Shown: positions 42,585 through 51,658, counted from the stretch's first letter. The stretch: DNA of 64,000 nt from Prauserella salsuginis (GCF_024648885.1 NZ_JANBBF010000014.1:248001-312000); one strand, 5' to 3'. The notes: generated by a model from the sequence alone, not told the origin. Numbers and translations are program-made.

Positions 42585-44042
42585 ATGGAACTGTTGACAC
42601 AGGTCAACGAGTGGCTCTGGACGCCACTGGTGGTCGTGGCGTTGGGCTTCGGACTGCTGCTGACTTTCCTGACCCGATGCATGCAGATCCGGCTGCTCCC
42701 GACGATGGTTCGACAACTCGTGCGGAGCGAGCAGCGGCAGTCCGACGAGGGGATCTCCCCGTTTCAGGCGCTGTCGCTGGCCATGTCGAGCCGCGTCGGT
42801 GTCGGGAACATCGCCGGCGTCGCGACGGCGATCGCCGCGGGTGGCCCCGGAGCCCTGTTCTGGATGGCCATGATGACCTTCCTCGGCGGAGCCACTGCTT
42901 TCGTGGAGTCCACACTCGCCCAGATCTTCAAGCGCCGCATCGACGGCCAGTTCCGTGGCGGCATGCCGTACTACATCGAGAAGGGCCTCGGACTACGCAA
43001 GGTCGCGGTCGGCGCGGCCGTCGTCGCGGCGGTCCTCTACGCGGTCCTGGCGCCCGGCATCCAGTCCAACGCCATCTCCAGCAGCTTCGACTCAGCCTTG
43101 GGCATCGACCCGCTGATCAGCGCGATCGTCATCACCGTGGCGCTGGCGTTCATCATCGTCGGCGGCCGGAAACGCATCGTGAAGTTCGTCCAGGTGATCG
43201 TCCCGTTCATGGCAGGCGCCTACATCCTGGCGGCCGTGGTCGTGCTCGCGTTCAACGTGACCGCGCTGCCTTCGGCCGTGGGCCTGGTTCTCTCCAGCGC
43301 ATTCGGCGCCCACTCGGTGTACGGCGGCATTCTGGGCGCGGCGATCGCATGGGGCGTGCGCCGCGCGCTGTTCTCCAACGTCGCCGGAGTCGGTGAGGGC
43401 ACCTACAGCGCCGCGGCCGCCCAGGTGTCCCACCCGGCCAAACAGGGTCTGGTGCAGTGCTTGTCCGTCTACATCGACACGTTGTTCGTCTGCATGGCGA
43501 CCGGACTGATGATCATCGTGACCGGTGCGTACAACGTCGAGCCTGCGGAAGGGCCCGCCCTGGCGTCGAACCTTCCCGGCACGGAAGCCGGACCCGCTTA
43601 CACCCAGGCCGCGATGGATTCGGTGTCCGCCGGGGCGGGCGGCCCCTTCGTCGCGGTGGCACTCGCGCTGTTCGCCTTCTCGACGCTGGTGGCGTTCTAC
43701 TACATCAGCGAGACGAATCTGGCGTATGTGCTCCGCCGGACCCCGTTGGCTGCCACCGCCGTGCTCAAGACCGCCCTCCTCGCGATGACGTTCTGGGGCG
43801 CGGTGCAGTCCGCCGACCTGATCTGGGCGATCGGGGACATCGGCTACGCCTCCTTGGCCTGGGTCAACATGCTGTGCCTGCTGTTGCTGGCGAAACCAGC
43901 GCTGCGAGCCCTGCGTGACTTCGACGCACAGCGACGACGCGGACTGGATCCGACCTTCGTCCCCGCCTCGATCGGGCTCGGCGACCTCGACTGCTGGCAG
44001 TCCGATGCCGGACGCAGCTCGACAACACACTCGACGTCCTGA
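42585..44042 (+). CDS. AGCS-family Na+/amino acid symporter (probable hydroxyproline uptake)
   Basis: 485-aa membrane protein with about ten helices. It has the AGCS signature AMSSRVGVGNIAGVATAIAAGG and the family features PYYIEKGLGLRKV, AWGVRRALFSNVAGVGEG and FSTLVAFYYISETNL. Members usually carry alanine or glycine; placement beside the catabolic genes and the shared operator suggest hydroxyproline or proline here. ATG 42585 has AGGAGG 9 bases upstream; the open frame continues upstream through the operator and is not used. Confidence 0.9.
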   Translation: MELLTQVNEWLWTPLVVVALGFGLLLTFLTRCMQIRLLPTMVRQLVRSEQRQSDEGISPFQALSLAMSSRVGVGNIAGVATAIAAGGPGALFWMAMMTFLGGATAFVESTLAQIFKRRIDGQFRGGMPYYIEKGLGLRKVAVGAAVVAAVLYAVLAPGIQSNAISSSFDSALGIDPLISAIVITVALAFIIVGGRKRIVKFVQVIVPFMAGAYILAAVVVLAFNVTALPSAVGLVLSSAFGAHSVYGGILGAAIAWGVRRALFSNVAGVGEGTYSAAAAQVSHPAKQGLVQCLSVYIDTLFVCMATGLMIIVTGAYNVEPAEGPALASNLPGTEAGPAYTQAAMDSVSAGAGGPFVAVALALFAFSTLVAFYYISETNLAYVLRRTPLAATAVLKTALLAMTFWGAVQSADLIWAIGDIGYASLAWVNMLCLLLLAKPALRALRDFDAQRRRGLDPTFVPASIGLGDLDCWQSDAGRSSTTHSTS

Positions 44043-44078
44043 GATCGGGCCGTTCACGCCGGAGGCACGACCCAGGGG

Positions 44079-44321
44079 TCACCGGTTCCGGAGGTCGTCG
44101 AGGCGGCGGAGGTACTCGTCGCGGTCGATCTGGCCCGCGGCGTAGAGCTGGCGGACCTCCTGTTCGGCCCCGTCGACCCGGGACCGGTCCCGTCCGTCGC
44201 CGAGGTTGCGGGCGAGCCACACCGCACCCAGTACGACGAGCACGAGCACGGCCAGGCCGACGATTCCCCACAGGGCCATCCACCAGCCCATGCCCATCAT
44301 GCCGTCCATCATGTCGACCAC
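44079..44321 (-). CDS. SHOCT-domain small membrane protein
   Basis: 80 aa: a Met-rich N-terminus (MMDGMMGMGWWM), one transmembrane helix (about 15-38), then a C-terminal SHOCT motif RQLYAAGQIDRDEYLRRLDDL. The Met cluster might touch copper; that is inference from the neighbouring copper-oxidase gene. It lies 70 bases downstream of the VKOR gene, likely the end of that operon, and converges on the symporter. Confidence 0.82.
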   Translation of the reverse strand: MVDMMDGMMGMGWWMALWGIVGLAVLVLVVLGAVWLARNLGDGRDRSRVDGAEQEVRQLYAAGQIDRDEYLRRLDDLRNR

Positions 44322-44391
44322 CGCCTCTCCGTCGGGGTGCCTGTCCGCGTGAGTGCCCGTCCCGCTGCCCGGGCATGCGGAAGGAAGGTGT

Positions 44392-45015
44392 TCAGAGCAG
44401 GGTGCGCCAGTAGAACCAGAACGCCTCGAACACGAGAACCACGATCGCCAGGTACCAGAGCGTCAGCACCACCGTGTGATAGCGGGCCAACACCAGCGCG
44501 ACCGGCCGCCCGCCGGGGGTGAGGTGACCGCTGGTGAGGTTGTGCAGTGTCGTGTACCAGAAGATCGGGATGGTCACGACCCACACGACCATGCAGTACG
44601 GGCACAACGCGCCGATGTCGTAGAGGCTCGAGTAGATGAGCCAGTGCACGAATCCGACACCGAACGTCGTGCCCGTCTGCATTCCCAGCCAGAACCAGCG
44701 TGGCGGCCGGAAACCACACAGCAGGACCACGCCCACGGTGACCACGACCGCGAAACCACCGATGCCGAGCAGCGGGTTCGGGAACCCGAACGCGGTGGCC
44801 TGCGGACTGTCCATCACGGACCCGCACGAGACGACCGGGTTGAGCGTGCAGGTCGGCACGTGGTCGGGATTGGCGAGAGTGGCGAGCTTCTCCAGTATCA
44901 AGGCGATCGCCGCCGCCAGGCCGACGCCGCCGCCGACGACGTACAGCCAGCCCAACCGGCGAACCGATGACGACGCCTCGGACGCGGCAGGTGCGCCCGC
45001 CCGTTCGGCGGTCAT
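44392..45015 (-). CDS. vitamin K epoxide reductase (VKOR) family membrane thiol oxidase
   Basis: 207 aa, five predicted helices. The active-site pair is in GALCPYCMVVW and the loop cysteines in PTCTLNPVVSCGSVMDSP, the complete VKOR set. It reoxidises a DsbA-type protein and gives electrons to menaquinone. ATG at 45015 overlaps the stop of the DsbA-like gene (ATGA), the usual actinobacterial pairing. Confidence 0.93.
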   Translation of the reverse strand: MTAERAGAPAASEASSSVRRLGWLYVVGGGVGLAAAIALILEKLATLANPDHVPTCTLNPVVSCGSVMDSPQATAFGFPNPLLGIGGFAVVVTVGVVLLCGFRPPRWFWLGMQTGTTFGVGFVHWLIYSSLYDIGALCPYCMVVWVVTIPIFWYTTLHNLTSGHLTPGGRPVALVLARYHTVVLTLWYLAIVVLVFEAFWFYWRTLL

Positions 45016-45764
45016 CGCGCCAGTTCCTGTTCGATCTGCTCGCGCAGTTGCTCCTCCACGTCGGCGAACGTCTCCCCGGACGGCGAGAACTCACTGCCGT
45101 TGACGAAGATCGTGGGCGTGCCCGACACGCCGGCTCGGCGACCGTCGGCGCGGTCCCGTTCGATCCGTTGCGTGACGGTTTCGGAGTTCAGGTCACGGTG
45201 GAACCGGTCGAGATCGAGGCCGATCCGGCGGGCGAACTCGTCGAACCGGGCCTGTGCGCCGTTCAGGTCCGCGCTCGCCTGGCTGCCGTCGGCCGTACGC
45301 GCCCAGGACAGGTAGTTGTCGTAGAGCTCGTGGTACATCTCGCGGTATTTGCCCTGCAGCGCCGCGGCTTCCGCAGCCCGCGCGGCCGGCACGGCCAGCG
45401 GATGCATGTCCAACGGGAAGTTGCGGGTGACGAAGGTGATCCGTCCCGCGTAGTCCTCCTCGAGCTTCTTGGTGATCTTCTTGTAGTAGCCGGCGCACGC
45501 GGGACATTGATAGTCGAGGAACTCGACGATGGTCACTTCGGCGCCGGGTTTGTCCAGCAGCGTGTTGCTGTCCGGTTTCCGGAGCACGTCGGCTGCGACG
45601 GTGGAGCCTCCGCTGCGAGTGCCGTCCGCACCGTCGCTCTTGCTGCCGTTGAACAGCAGAACTCCACCGAATACGACGGCGGCGGCCAGCAGCACGACCA
45701 GAGTCAGGACGGTGTTCGTGGACAGCCTCGACCTGCGCGTCACAGGGTTTTCGGGGTTCGGCAT
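45012..45764 (-). CDS. membrane-anchored DsbA/thioredoxin-fold thiol oxidoreductase
   Basis: 250 aa: basic N-terminus, one anchor helix (about 17-38), then a DsbA-like domain with the redox motif in FLDYQCPACAGYYKK and the cis-Pro loop VSGTPTIFVNG. It forms disulfides in exported proteins and is the expected partner of the VKOR coded next. A BlaI/CopY-type operator lies 38 bases upstream of the start. Confidence 0.92.
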   Translation of the reverse strand: MPNPENPVTRRSRLSTNTVLTLVVLLAAAVVFGGVLLFNGSKSDGADGTRSGGSTVAADVLRKPDSNTLLDKPGAEVTIVEFLDYQCPACAGYYKKITKKLEEDYAGRITFVTRNFPLDMHPLAVPAARAAEAAALQGKYREMYHELYDNYLSWARTADGSQASADLNGAQARFDEFARRIGLDLDRFHRDLNSETVTQRIERDRADGRRAGVSGTPTIFVNGSEFSPSGETFADVEEQLREQIEQELAR

Positions 45765-45801
45765 CGACTTCCCAGGGTCGGAGTTTCGGTGATCTACTAT
45801 C

Positions 45802-45821
45802 CTACTACATAGATACGTAGA
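45802..45821. promoter_or_regulatory. BlaI/CopY-type operator before the DsbA-like gene
   Basis: CTACTACATAGATACGTAGA, containing the inverted repeat CTACATA-GA-TACGTAG. It matches the site at 47544-47563 at 16 of 20 positions. This AT-rich patch sits between the multicopper oxidase stop and the DsbA-like start. The likely binder is the BlaI/CopY regulator coded at 48524. Confidence 0.68.
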
Positions 45822-45838
45822 TCATCGTCGAGCCCCGG

Positions 45839-47470
45839 TCAGCCACCGGATACATACGACACGACCGCGGCCATACCGGTCGCCATGTGATACGCGTTGT
45901 GGCAGTGGACCAGCCACTGACCGGGGTTGTCGGCCAGCAGATCGGCGACCACCCGTTCACCGGGACCGACCATCACCGTGTCCTTTCGGGTGCCCTCCGG
46001 AAGCCGGGTGGCGTTGCCGCCTGCCGTGTCACTGACGGCGCGAATCGCGAATGTGTGCCCGTGCAGATGCATGGGGTGGTACATCGGCGTCTGGTTGACC
46101 ATCTCCAGCCGCACCCGCTGACCCTCCTGCACGGTCAGTGGCGTGATGCCGTCGAACGGACGGTCGTGGCGGTACGTCTCGGCGTTGATCCGCCACGCGA
46201 AGCTGTTCATGTCGCCGGTCAGGTACGCGGTGTGGGTCACCTCGGGCGAACGTGACGCGAGGTGAACGGCCGACGTGGCACGCAGGTCCGACAGTTTCAG
46301 CAGGCGTCCGCCGAGTTCGGCAGGCTGCACCGTCATCGCTGGAGCCTCACCACCGGCGGTGCGCACCACGCCGAAAGCCTGCGCACCCTTTCCCTCCGCC
46401 ACCGCGACGAGTGGGAACACGCCGTCGTCGAGGTCGACCGACACGTCGTAGCGCTCACCGGAACCGATGTGCAGAGTGTCCACAGTGACCGGATCGACGG
46501 GAAATCCGTCCGTGTGCGTGACGGTCAGCCGGTGCCCGCCGAGCGCCACCCGGAACACCGACGCCCCCGCCGCGTTGATCAGCCGGACCCGGGCGCGCTG
46601 CCCCGGCCTGGCGCGGAACGTCTCCGGCGCGGTCGGCAACCGCCCGTTCAGCAGGTAGAAGGGGAACTCCACACTGCTGGCCATGCGGGAAGCCGGGGAC
46701 TCCGGCGTGATACCGCGCGGCGGATTAGCCAGCTCGGCCGGGCGGTCGTACTGCCACGAGCCGGAGCGGTCGCTCACGGCGCCGACCTGCACGTCGGTGC
46801 GGTACCTGGCGTCCATGTCGCCGGCCTTGAGCGTGTCCAGCACCTCACCGGGAGTCGCACCCGCACCGTCGATCCAGTCGTCGAGCACCACCACGAACTC
46901 GACGTCGTGGTCGCCGGGATCGCGGGGGTCGTCGACGATCAGCGGACAGTAGAGCCCGCGCTCCCGCTGGACACCGACATGGGGATGCAGCCAGTAGGTC
47001 CCCGGATCGGGCGCGGTGAACGCGTACCGCATGTTCTCGCCGGGCGGGATGGGCGATTGCGTCAGGTGCGGCACGCCGTCCATGTCGTTACGTAACCGCA
47101 GCCCGTGCCAGTGCACCGTGGTCGGCTCCGGAAGCCGGTTGACGGCCTCGACGACGAGCTGATCCCCGGCCGAACAGCGCACGACCGGCCCCGGGACCTG
47201 CTGGTCGTAGGCCCACGTGCGCACCACACGACCGCCCAGGTCCACCGAGGCGGACTCGGCGGTCAGCTTCGCCCGAACCGTGCGCCCGGAACCCCGGCTC
47301 CGCCGGGCTTGCTCCACCCGCGCGACCGCATCGGACGATGCCGTCACGCGCCCATTCCCCGGGGCGTCACCGGGACTCAGCGCCCACCAGGTGCCACCGG
47401 CCGCTGCCGCACCGGCGACACCGACCGCACCCAACAACACACTCCGGCGTGACACCGGCAGCTCAGGCAT
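45839..47470 (-). CDS. Tat-exported multicopper oxidase
   Basis: 543 aa. The N-terminus SRRSVLLGAVGVAGAAAAGG is a Tat signal, fitting export of a folded copper enzyme. The copper ligands are all present: HWHG (120-123), LHPHVG (162-164), HPMHLHGHTF and HCHNAYHMATGM near the C-terminus. It probably oxidises cuprous copper or phenolic/metal substrates outside the cell. It is divergent from ccdA with the shared operator between them. Confidence 0.92.
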   Translation of the reverse strand: MPELPVSRRSVLLGAVGVAGAAAAGGTWWALSPGDAPGNGRVTASSDAVARVEQARRSRGSGRTVRAKLTAESASVDLGGRVVRTWAYDQQVPGPVVRCSAGDQLVVEAVNRLPEPTTVHWHGLRLRNDMDGVPHLTQSPIPPGENMRYAFTAPDPGTYWLHPHVGVQRERGLYCPLIVDDPRDPGDHDVEFVVVLDDWIDGAGATPGEVLDTLKAGDMDARYRTDVQVGAVSDRSGSWQYDRPAELANPPRGITPESPASRMASSVEFPFYLLNGRLPTAPETFRARPGQRARVRLINAAGASVFRVALGGHRLTVTHTDGFPVDPVTVDTLHIGSGERYDVSVDLDDGVFPLVAVAEGKGAQAFGVVRTAGGEAPAMTVQPAELGGRLLKLSDLRATSAVHLASRSPEVTHTAYLTGDMNSFAWRINAETYRHDRPFDGITPLTVQEGQRVRLEMVNQTPMYHPMHLHGHTFAIRAVSDTAGGNATRLPEGTRKDTVMVGPGERVVADLLADNPGQWLVHCHNAYHMATGMAAVVSYVSGG

Positions 47471-47543
47471 GCCTGCTTCTCACCTCGTTCGCCGAACTCA
47501 CCGGACGTGGGGCCGCGATGGACGCTCATCGACTTCTACTACT

Positions 47544-47563
47544 CTACGACGTAGGTACGCAGA
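47544..47563. promoter_or_regulatory. BlaI/CopY-type operator between multicopper oxidase and ccdA
   Basis: CTACGACGTAGGTACGCAGA, with core ACGTA-GG-TACG, aligns to the site at 45802-45821 at 16 of 20 positions. It is well placed to control both divergent genes. Confidence 0.65.
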
Positions 47564-47580
47564 ATGGCGGAGGGTGCGGC

Positions 47581-47625
47581 ATGACGACGAGCCGTCGACG
47601 ACCGGGCAGGTCGCAGTGGAGCTGA
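47581..47625 (+). CDS. possible 14-aa leader peptide before ccdA
   Basis: ATG at 47581 has GGAGG 7 bases upstream, the best ribosome site in the region, and opens a 14-codon frame MTTSRRRPGRSQWS ending at 47625. This overlaps, in another frame, the GTG start of ccdA at 47616. It may deliver ribosomes to ccdA, whose own site is weak. Confidence 0.4.
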   Translation: MTTSRRRPGRSQWS

Positions 47626-48392
47626 CGGAACTGGCCGTCTCCGGGCCGTTACTGGTGGCCGCACTACTGGCCGTCGCCGCCGGAACCGTGTCGTTCGCCT
47701 CGCCGTGCTGTCTGCCACTGGTGCCCGGATATCTCGGCTACCTGGCCGGACTCGTCGGCAGCCAACCGCCCCCGACGACCGAGGGTCAGGCACGACCCAT
47801 GAACGGAAGGTGGCGGGTCGCGGGTGCCGCACTGCTGTTCATGGCGGGATTCACGGTCGTGTTCACCAGCGCGACCGTCGCCGTACTCGGCCTCTCGGAC
47901 GCACTGTTCGCCAATGAACAGTGGCTGCAACGCGCCGGGGGCATCATCACCATCGCCATGGGGCTGGTGTTCCTCGGGGCGTTCAGCCCGCTGCAGCGCG
48001 GAATGAAGCCGAAACACAAGCCGCGCGACGGACTGTGGGGCGCGCCGCTGCTCGGCGCGGTGTACGGCCTGGGGTGGACACCCTGCCTCGGCCCGACGCT
48101 GGCCGGGGTGATCGCACTGGCCAGTGGCACCCAGATCGGGCCGACCACCGCGCGGGGAATCCTGCTGATCCTCGCCTACTGCCTCGGCCTCGGCCTTCCG
48201 TTCGTGCTGCTGGCACTCGGCACCCGGTGGGCGGTACGCGCCACCGGATGGCTGCGCCGCAACATACGCCGGGTGCAACAGGTAGGCGGTGCGTTCCTGC
48301 TCGCCATCGGGTTCGCACTGGTGAGCGGACTGTGGGGCGCGTTCATCTCGTGGCTGCAAGGTCCGATCGCCGGGTTCACCCTGCCGATCTGA
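47616..48392 (+). CDS. ccdA: CcdA/DsbD-family thiol-disulfide transmembrane transporter
   Basis: 258 aa, six predicted helices. The two redox cysteines are in SFASPCCLPLVPGYLGYLAG (one extra adjacent Cys) and GLGWTPCLGPTLAGV. CcdA carries electrons from thioredoxin to the outer face for cytochrome c maturation or to reduce exported thiols. The GTG start at 47616 is preferred, since the frame remains open far upstream into the oxidase region. It opens the plus-strand unit with blaI and M56 genes after a gap of 131 bases. Confidence 0.9.
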   Translation: MELTELAVSGPLLVAALLAVAAGTVSFASPCCLPLVPGYLGYLAGLVGSQPPPTTEGQARPMNGRWRVAGAALLFMAGFTVVFTSATVAVLGLSDALFANEQWLQRAGGIITIAMGLVFLGAFSPLQRGMKPKHKPRDGLWGAPLLGAVYGLGWTPCLGPTLAGVIALASGTQIGPTTARGILLILAYCLGLGLPFVLLALGTRWAVRATGWLRRNIRRVQQVGGAFLLAIGFALVSGLWGAFISWLQGPIAGFTLPI

Positions 48393-48523
48393 AGCCGGGA
48401 CCGGTGACAGCGCGGCCCGACGACATGTTGCGTGAAACCCCTCCGCAGGGCGACGGCCGGGGAGAACCGAGCTCTCCCGATGCCACGTACCCTGGATGCC
48501 GCTGAGGCGACACGGGAGGACGG

Positions 48524-48895
48524 ATGCGCGGGTTCGGCGAACTCGAAACGGTCGTGATGGACCGCATATGGGACAGCGGCGACACGGTCACGGTGCGCGA
48601 CGTCTTCGAAGGGCTCAAGACCACCCGGGAGATCGCCTACACGACGGTCATGTCCACAATGGACAACCTGTACCGCAAGGGCTGGCTGGACCGCGACCGA
48701 CAGGGCAAGGCCTACCTGTACTGGCCCGCGCTCAGCCGCGAGGAATACAGTGCCCGGCTGATGCGGGAGGCGATGGACTCCGGCGGCGATCCCGGACTCG
48801 TCCTCACCCGATTCCTCGAACAGATCGACGACGGCGAGTCCACCCGGCTGCGGAAGGTGGTGCGGCGATGGGCATCCGGCACGGACTCCGGCTGA
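48524..48895 (+). CDS. BlaI/MecI/CopY-family winged-helix repressor
   Basis: 123 aa: MRGFGELETVVMDRIWDSGD, VTVRDVFEGLKTTREIAYTT and VMSTMDNLYRKGWLDRDRQG are the winged helix, and the C-terminal part is the cleavable dimerisation arm (FLEQIDDGESTRLRKVVRR). It pairs with the M56 protease gene 34 bases downstream and is the likely binder of the two CTAC-rich operators near the DsbA, oxidase and ccdA genes. Signal (copper, thiol stress or cell-wall stress) unknown. No copy of the operator was seen before this gene. Confidence 0.9.
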   Translation: MRGFGELETVVMDRIWDSGDTVTVRDVFEGLKTTREIAYTTVMSTMDNLYRKGWLDRDRQGKAYLYWPALSREEYSARLMREAMDSGGDPGLVLTRFLEQIDDGESTRLRKVVRRWASGTDSG

Positions 48896-48929
48896 CCCCC
48901 GCCGGCGCGCCCACTCCCGGGGAGGTCGC

Positions 48930-49916
48930 ATGAGCATCGCGGCGTGCCTGCTCCTCTACGGTCTCGTGGTGGCCACGCTCGGTCCCCGGCTGCTCACCCG
49001 CTGGACACGGCCCGGGGTGGCTCCCCGGCTCGGTGTCGCCGTGTGGCTGGTCGCGATCATCAGTGTCCCGGCCTCGTGGGCAGCCGCAGCGGTTCTCGCA
49101 CTCGTCGCGCCGACACTGGGCTCGCACCAACCCGTCCGGATCCTCGACAGTTGTCTCGCCGCGCTCGAAGCCGTGGCGGCGGGTGACGCGGGCGTGGCAC
49201 TCCAAGCCGGGCTGTTCGCGCTGACCACGGGTGCGGTTGCGGCCGCGGGCTTCCTCGTCACGCGCATCGTCCGCTGGCTCCTCGCCGCACGCGCCCGCAC
49301 ACACGACCACGCCCGCATGGCCCGTATGGCAGGCCGACAGCTGCCCGGCTCCGACGCGGTCGTGGTCGAATCCCCGCAACGGCTCGCCTACTGCGTCGCC
49401 GGCCGCCCGCACGCCATCGTGGTCTCCCAGGGCGCGCTGGACACGTTGGACGCACCGCATCTCGCGGCCGTCCTGGCCCACGAACGCGCCCATCTCGACG
49501 GCCGCCACCACCTGGTACTCGCCGCGACCCGGGGCCTTGCCGGCACGCTGCCGAAGGTCCCACTGTTCACCACCGGCGCCGCCGAGGTCGCCCGCCTGCT
49601 GGAGATGTGCGCCGACGACACCGCCGCCCGGGCACACGGCCGGCAGACCGTGCTCGGTGCGCTGCTCGCCCTCTCCGGCGCCGCGACCCTGCCGACCGGT
49701 GCACTCGGTGCGACCGGTGTCGGTGTGCTCGACCGTGCCGAACGCCTGGCCGAACCAGTCGGCTTCGCGCAACGCTGGCGAGCCCGCGCACTGCTGACCA
49801 CAACACTCGCGCTGCTGACGGCCGGCCCGGTCATCACCGGTGCACTCTCGGCCACCGGTCTCGCGTTCTGCGACCCGAGTCTTGCGTTCTGCGATCCGCT
49901 GACCATCGCCCGGTAG
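48930..49916 (+). CDS. M56 (BlaR1-like) membrane metalloprotease
   Basis: 328 aa, about four membrane helices with the protease motif AVLAHERAHLDGRHH (HExxH) on a cytosolic loop, and a later acidic ligand region LLEMCADDTAA. There is no penicillin-binding sensor domain, as in most actinobacterial BlaR-like partners. It should cleave the adjacent BlaI-type repressor on a signal. 49917-50135 downstream shows no gene. Confidence 0.88.
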   Translation: MSIAACLLLYGLVVATLGPRLLTRWTRPGVAPRLGVAVWLVAIISVPASWAAAAVLALVAPTLGSHQPVRILDSCLAALEAVAAGDAGVALQAGLFALTTGAVAAAGFLVTRIVRWLLAARARTHDHARMARMAGRQLPGSDAVVVESPQRLAYCVAGRPHAIVVSQGALDTLDAPHLAAVLAHERAHLDGRHHLVLAATRGLAGTLPKVPLFTTGAAEVARLLEMCADDTAARAHGRQTVLGALLALSGAATLPTGALGATGVGVLDRAERLAEPVGFAQRWRARALLTTTLALLTAGPVITGALSATGLAFCDPSLAFCDPLTIAR

Positions 49917-50146
49917 CCGTAATCCCGGAGCGCACGTAACCGCCGGGCGGCCGTGATCCCCGCAGCACGGTGCACCGAAGGGTGCCGCCGTGCCCCGTAC
50001 TCGGACGAGCCGCGCTACCTCGGCGCGGCCTCGGCCGGCGCCTGCCGCGGAGGCTACCGCGACGTTTCGTACAACGAGGCGGTACCGGATGGGACACATC
50101 GGGAGCCGATCACGGTACATTTCCCGACCAGATCGGGAGGTGTTCC

Positions 50147-51658
50147 ATGTCACAGACTGGTAGTGAATCGGGAACCACGGTCGGCGAGGCGGACGCCGAC
50201 GGTGCCAACACGCGACGGTGGATCGGACTGGGGCTCGGCCCCGTGCTCGCAGCCCTGCTGTATGTCCTGCTGCCGAACTCGTTGTCGGCGGACGGAAAGG
50301 CGGCGGCCGCGATCGCGGTCGTGATGGCCACCTGGTGGGTCACCGAGGCGATCCCGCTCGCGGCAACCGCCCTGTTGCCACTGGTGCTGTTCCCGCTGTT
50401 CGGTGTCGCCGAGATCGGCGATGTGACCGCGCCGTACGCGAGCGACATCATCTTCCTGTTCATGGGCGGGTTCATCATCGGGCTGGCCATGCAGCGCTGG
50501 GACCTGCACAAACGGTTCGCGTTGCGCACCGTGCTGCTGGTGGGCACCAGCCCGGTACGGCTGATCGCGGGCTTCATGATCGCCACCGCGTTCCTGAGCA
50601 TGTGGGTCAGCAATACCGCGACCGCCGTGATGATGCTGCCCGTTGGCGTGTCGGTACTCGGGTTGGTACTGCAGTTGGGCAGCGGCAAGGGGGATCCGAA
50701 CTTCGCGACGGCCTTGATGCTCGGCATCGCCTACGCCGCGTCGATCGGCTCGCTGAGCACGATCATCGGCACGCCGCCCAACGCCGTGCTGGTCGGCTAC
50801 CTCGGCGAACAGGGCATCTCGATCGGGTTCGGCCAGTGGATGCTGTTCGGCCTGCCGATCGCGATCGTGTTTCTCTTCCTCGCCTGGCTGATCCTGGCCA
50901 AGGTGGTCTACCGGCCCAAGTTCCGTGAGCTGCCGGGAGGCCGGGATCTGATCCGCCAGCAGCTGGACGAACTCGGCCCGATGTCGCGCGGCGAGAAGAA
51001 CGCCCTCGCCGTGTTCGTCGGTGCGGCGGCGGCCTGGATCATCCTGCCGCTGCTCGCGGACGAGGAGATCATGGGCGACGCCGCACTCACCTGGCTGGAG
51101 TACGCCGACGACAGCGTGATTGCGATGATCGCGTCGGTGGTGCTGTTCATCCTTCCCGTCCGGCGGGGTGTGCGGACCATGAACTGGGACACCGCCAAGC
51201 AACTGCCGTGGGGCATTCTGCTGCTCTTCGGCGGTGGTCTCGCGCTGTCCAAGCAGTTCGAGGAGACCGGATTCGCGACCTGGCTCGGTGATCAGGTCGC
51301 CAACCTCGACGTGCTGCCGACGATCCTGTTCGTCGCCGCCGCGGTGGTGATCGTGCTGTTCATGACTGAGCTGACCAGCAACACCGCGATGGCCAGCATC
51401 TTCGTCCCGATCCTCGGCGCAGTGGCCGTCGGGCTGGGCATGGACGTGATGCTGCTGGTGGTGCCCGCAGCGCTGGCCGCGACCTGCGCCTTCATGCTGC
51501 CGGTCGCCACCCCGCCGAACGCGATCGTGTTCGGCTCCGGGCATGTCACCATCGGGCAGATGATCAAGGGCGGTGTCTGGCTGAACGTGATCGGCATCGT
51601 GCTCGTGACGCTGGGCACCTACACGCTGGGAGCCTGGATCCTGGGCATCGGGTTGTGA
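50147..51658 (+). CDS. DASS/SLC13-family di/tricarboxylate symporter
   Basis: 503 aa with about twelve helices. The two SNT motifs that bind Na+ and substrate carboxylate are present, FLSMWVSNTATAVMMLPVG and ELTSNTAMASIFVPILGA, as are PPNAVLVGY and VATPPNAIVFGSG. It probably imports succinate, malate or citrate. ATG 50147 has GGGAGG just upstream. It converges on the siderophore genes with a strong terminator between; citrate import could in principle feed siderophore synthesis, but no direct link is visible. Confidence 0.9.
   Translation: MSQTGSESGTTVGEADADGANTRRWIGLGLGPVLAALLYVLLPNSLSADGKAAAAIAVVMATWWVTEAIPLAATALLPLVLFPLFGVAEIGDVTAPYASDIIFLFMGGFIIGLAMQRWDLHKRFALRTVLLVGTSPVRLIAGFMIATAFLSMWVSNTATAVMMLPVGVSVLGLVLQLGSGKGDPNFATALMLGIAYAASIGSLSTIIGTPPNAVLVGYLGEQGISIGFGQWMLFGLPIAIVFLFLAWLILAKVVYRPKFRELPGGRDLIRQQLDELGPMSRGEKNALAVFVGAAAAWIILPLLADEEIMGDAALTWLEYADDSVIAMIASVVLFILPVRRGVRTMNWDTAKQLPWGILLLFGGGLALSKQFEETGFATWLGDQVANLDVLPTILFVAAAVVIVLFMTELTSNTAMASIFVPILGAVAVGLGMDVMLLVVPAALAATCAFMLPVATPPNAIVFGSGHVTIGQMIKGGVWLNVIGIVLVTLGTYTLGAWILGIGL

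Noticed and set aside
47217-47615. N-terminal extension of ccdA
   Set aside because: It runs antisense through the start of the oxidase gene and the divergent promoter and has no membrane-protein character.
48930-49916. BlaI/M56 pair as a beta-lactam resistance locus
   Set aside because: No beta-lactamase gene and no penicillin-binding sensor domain; neighbours concern thiol redox and copper.
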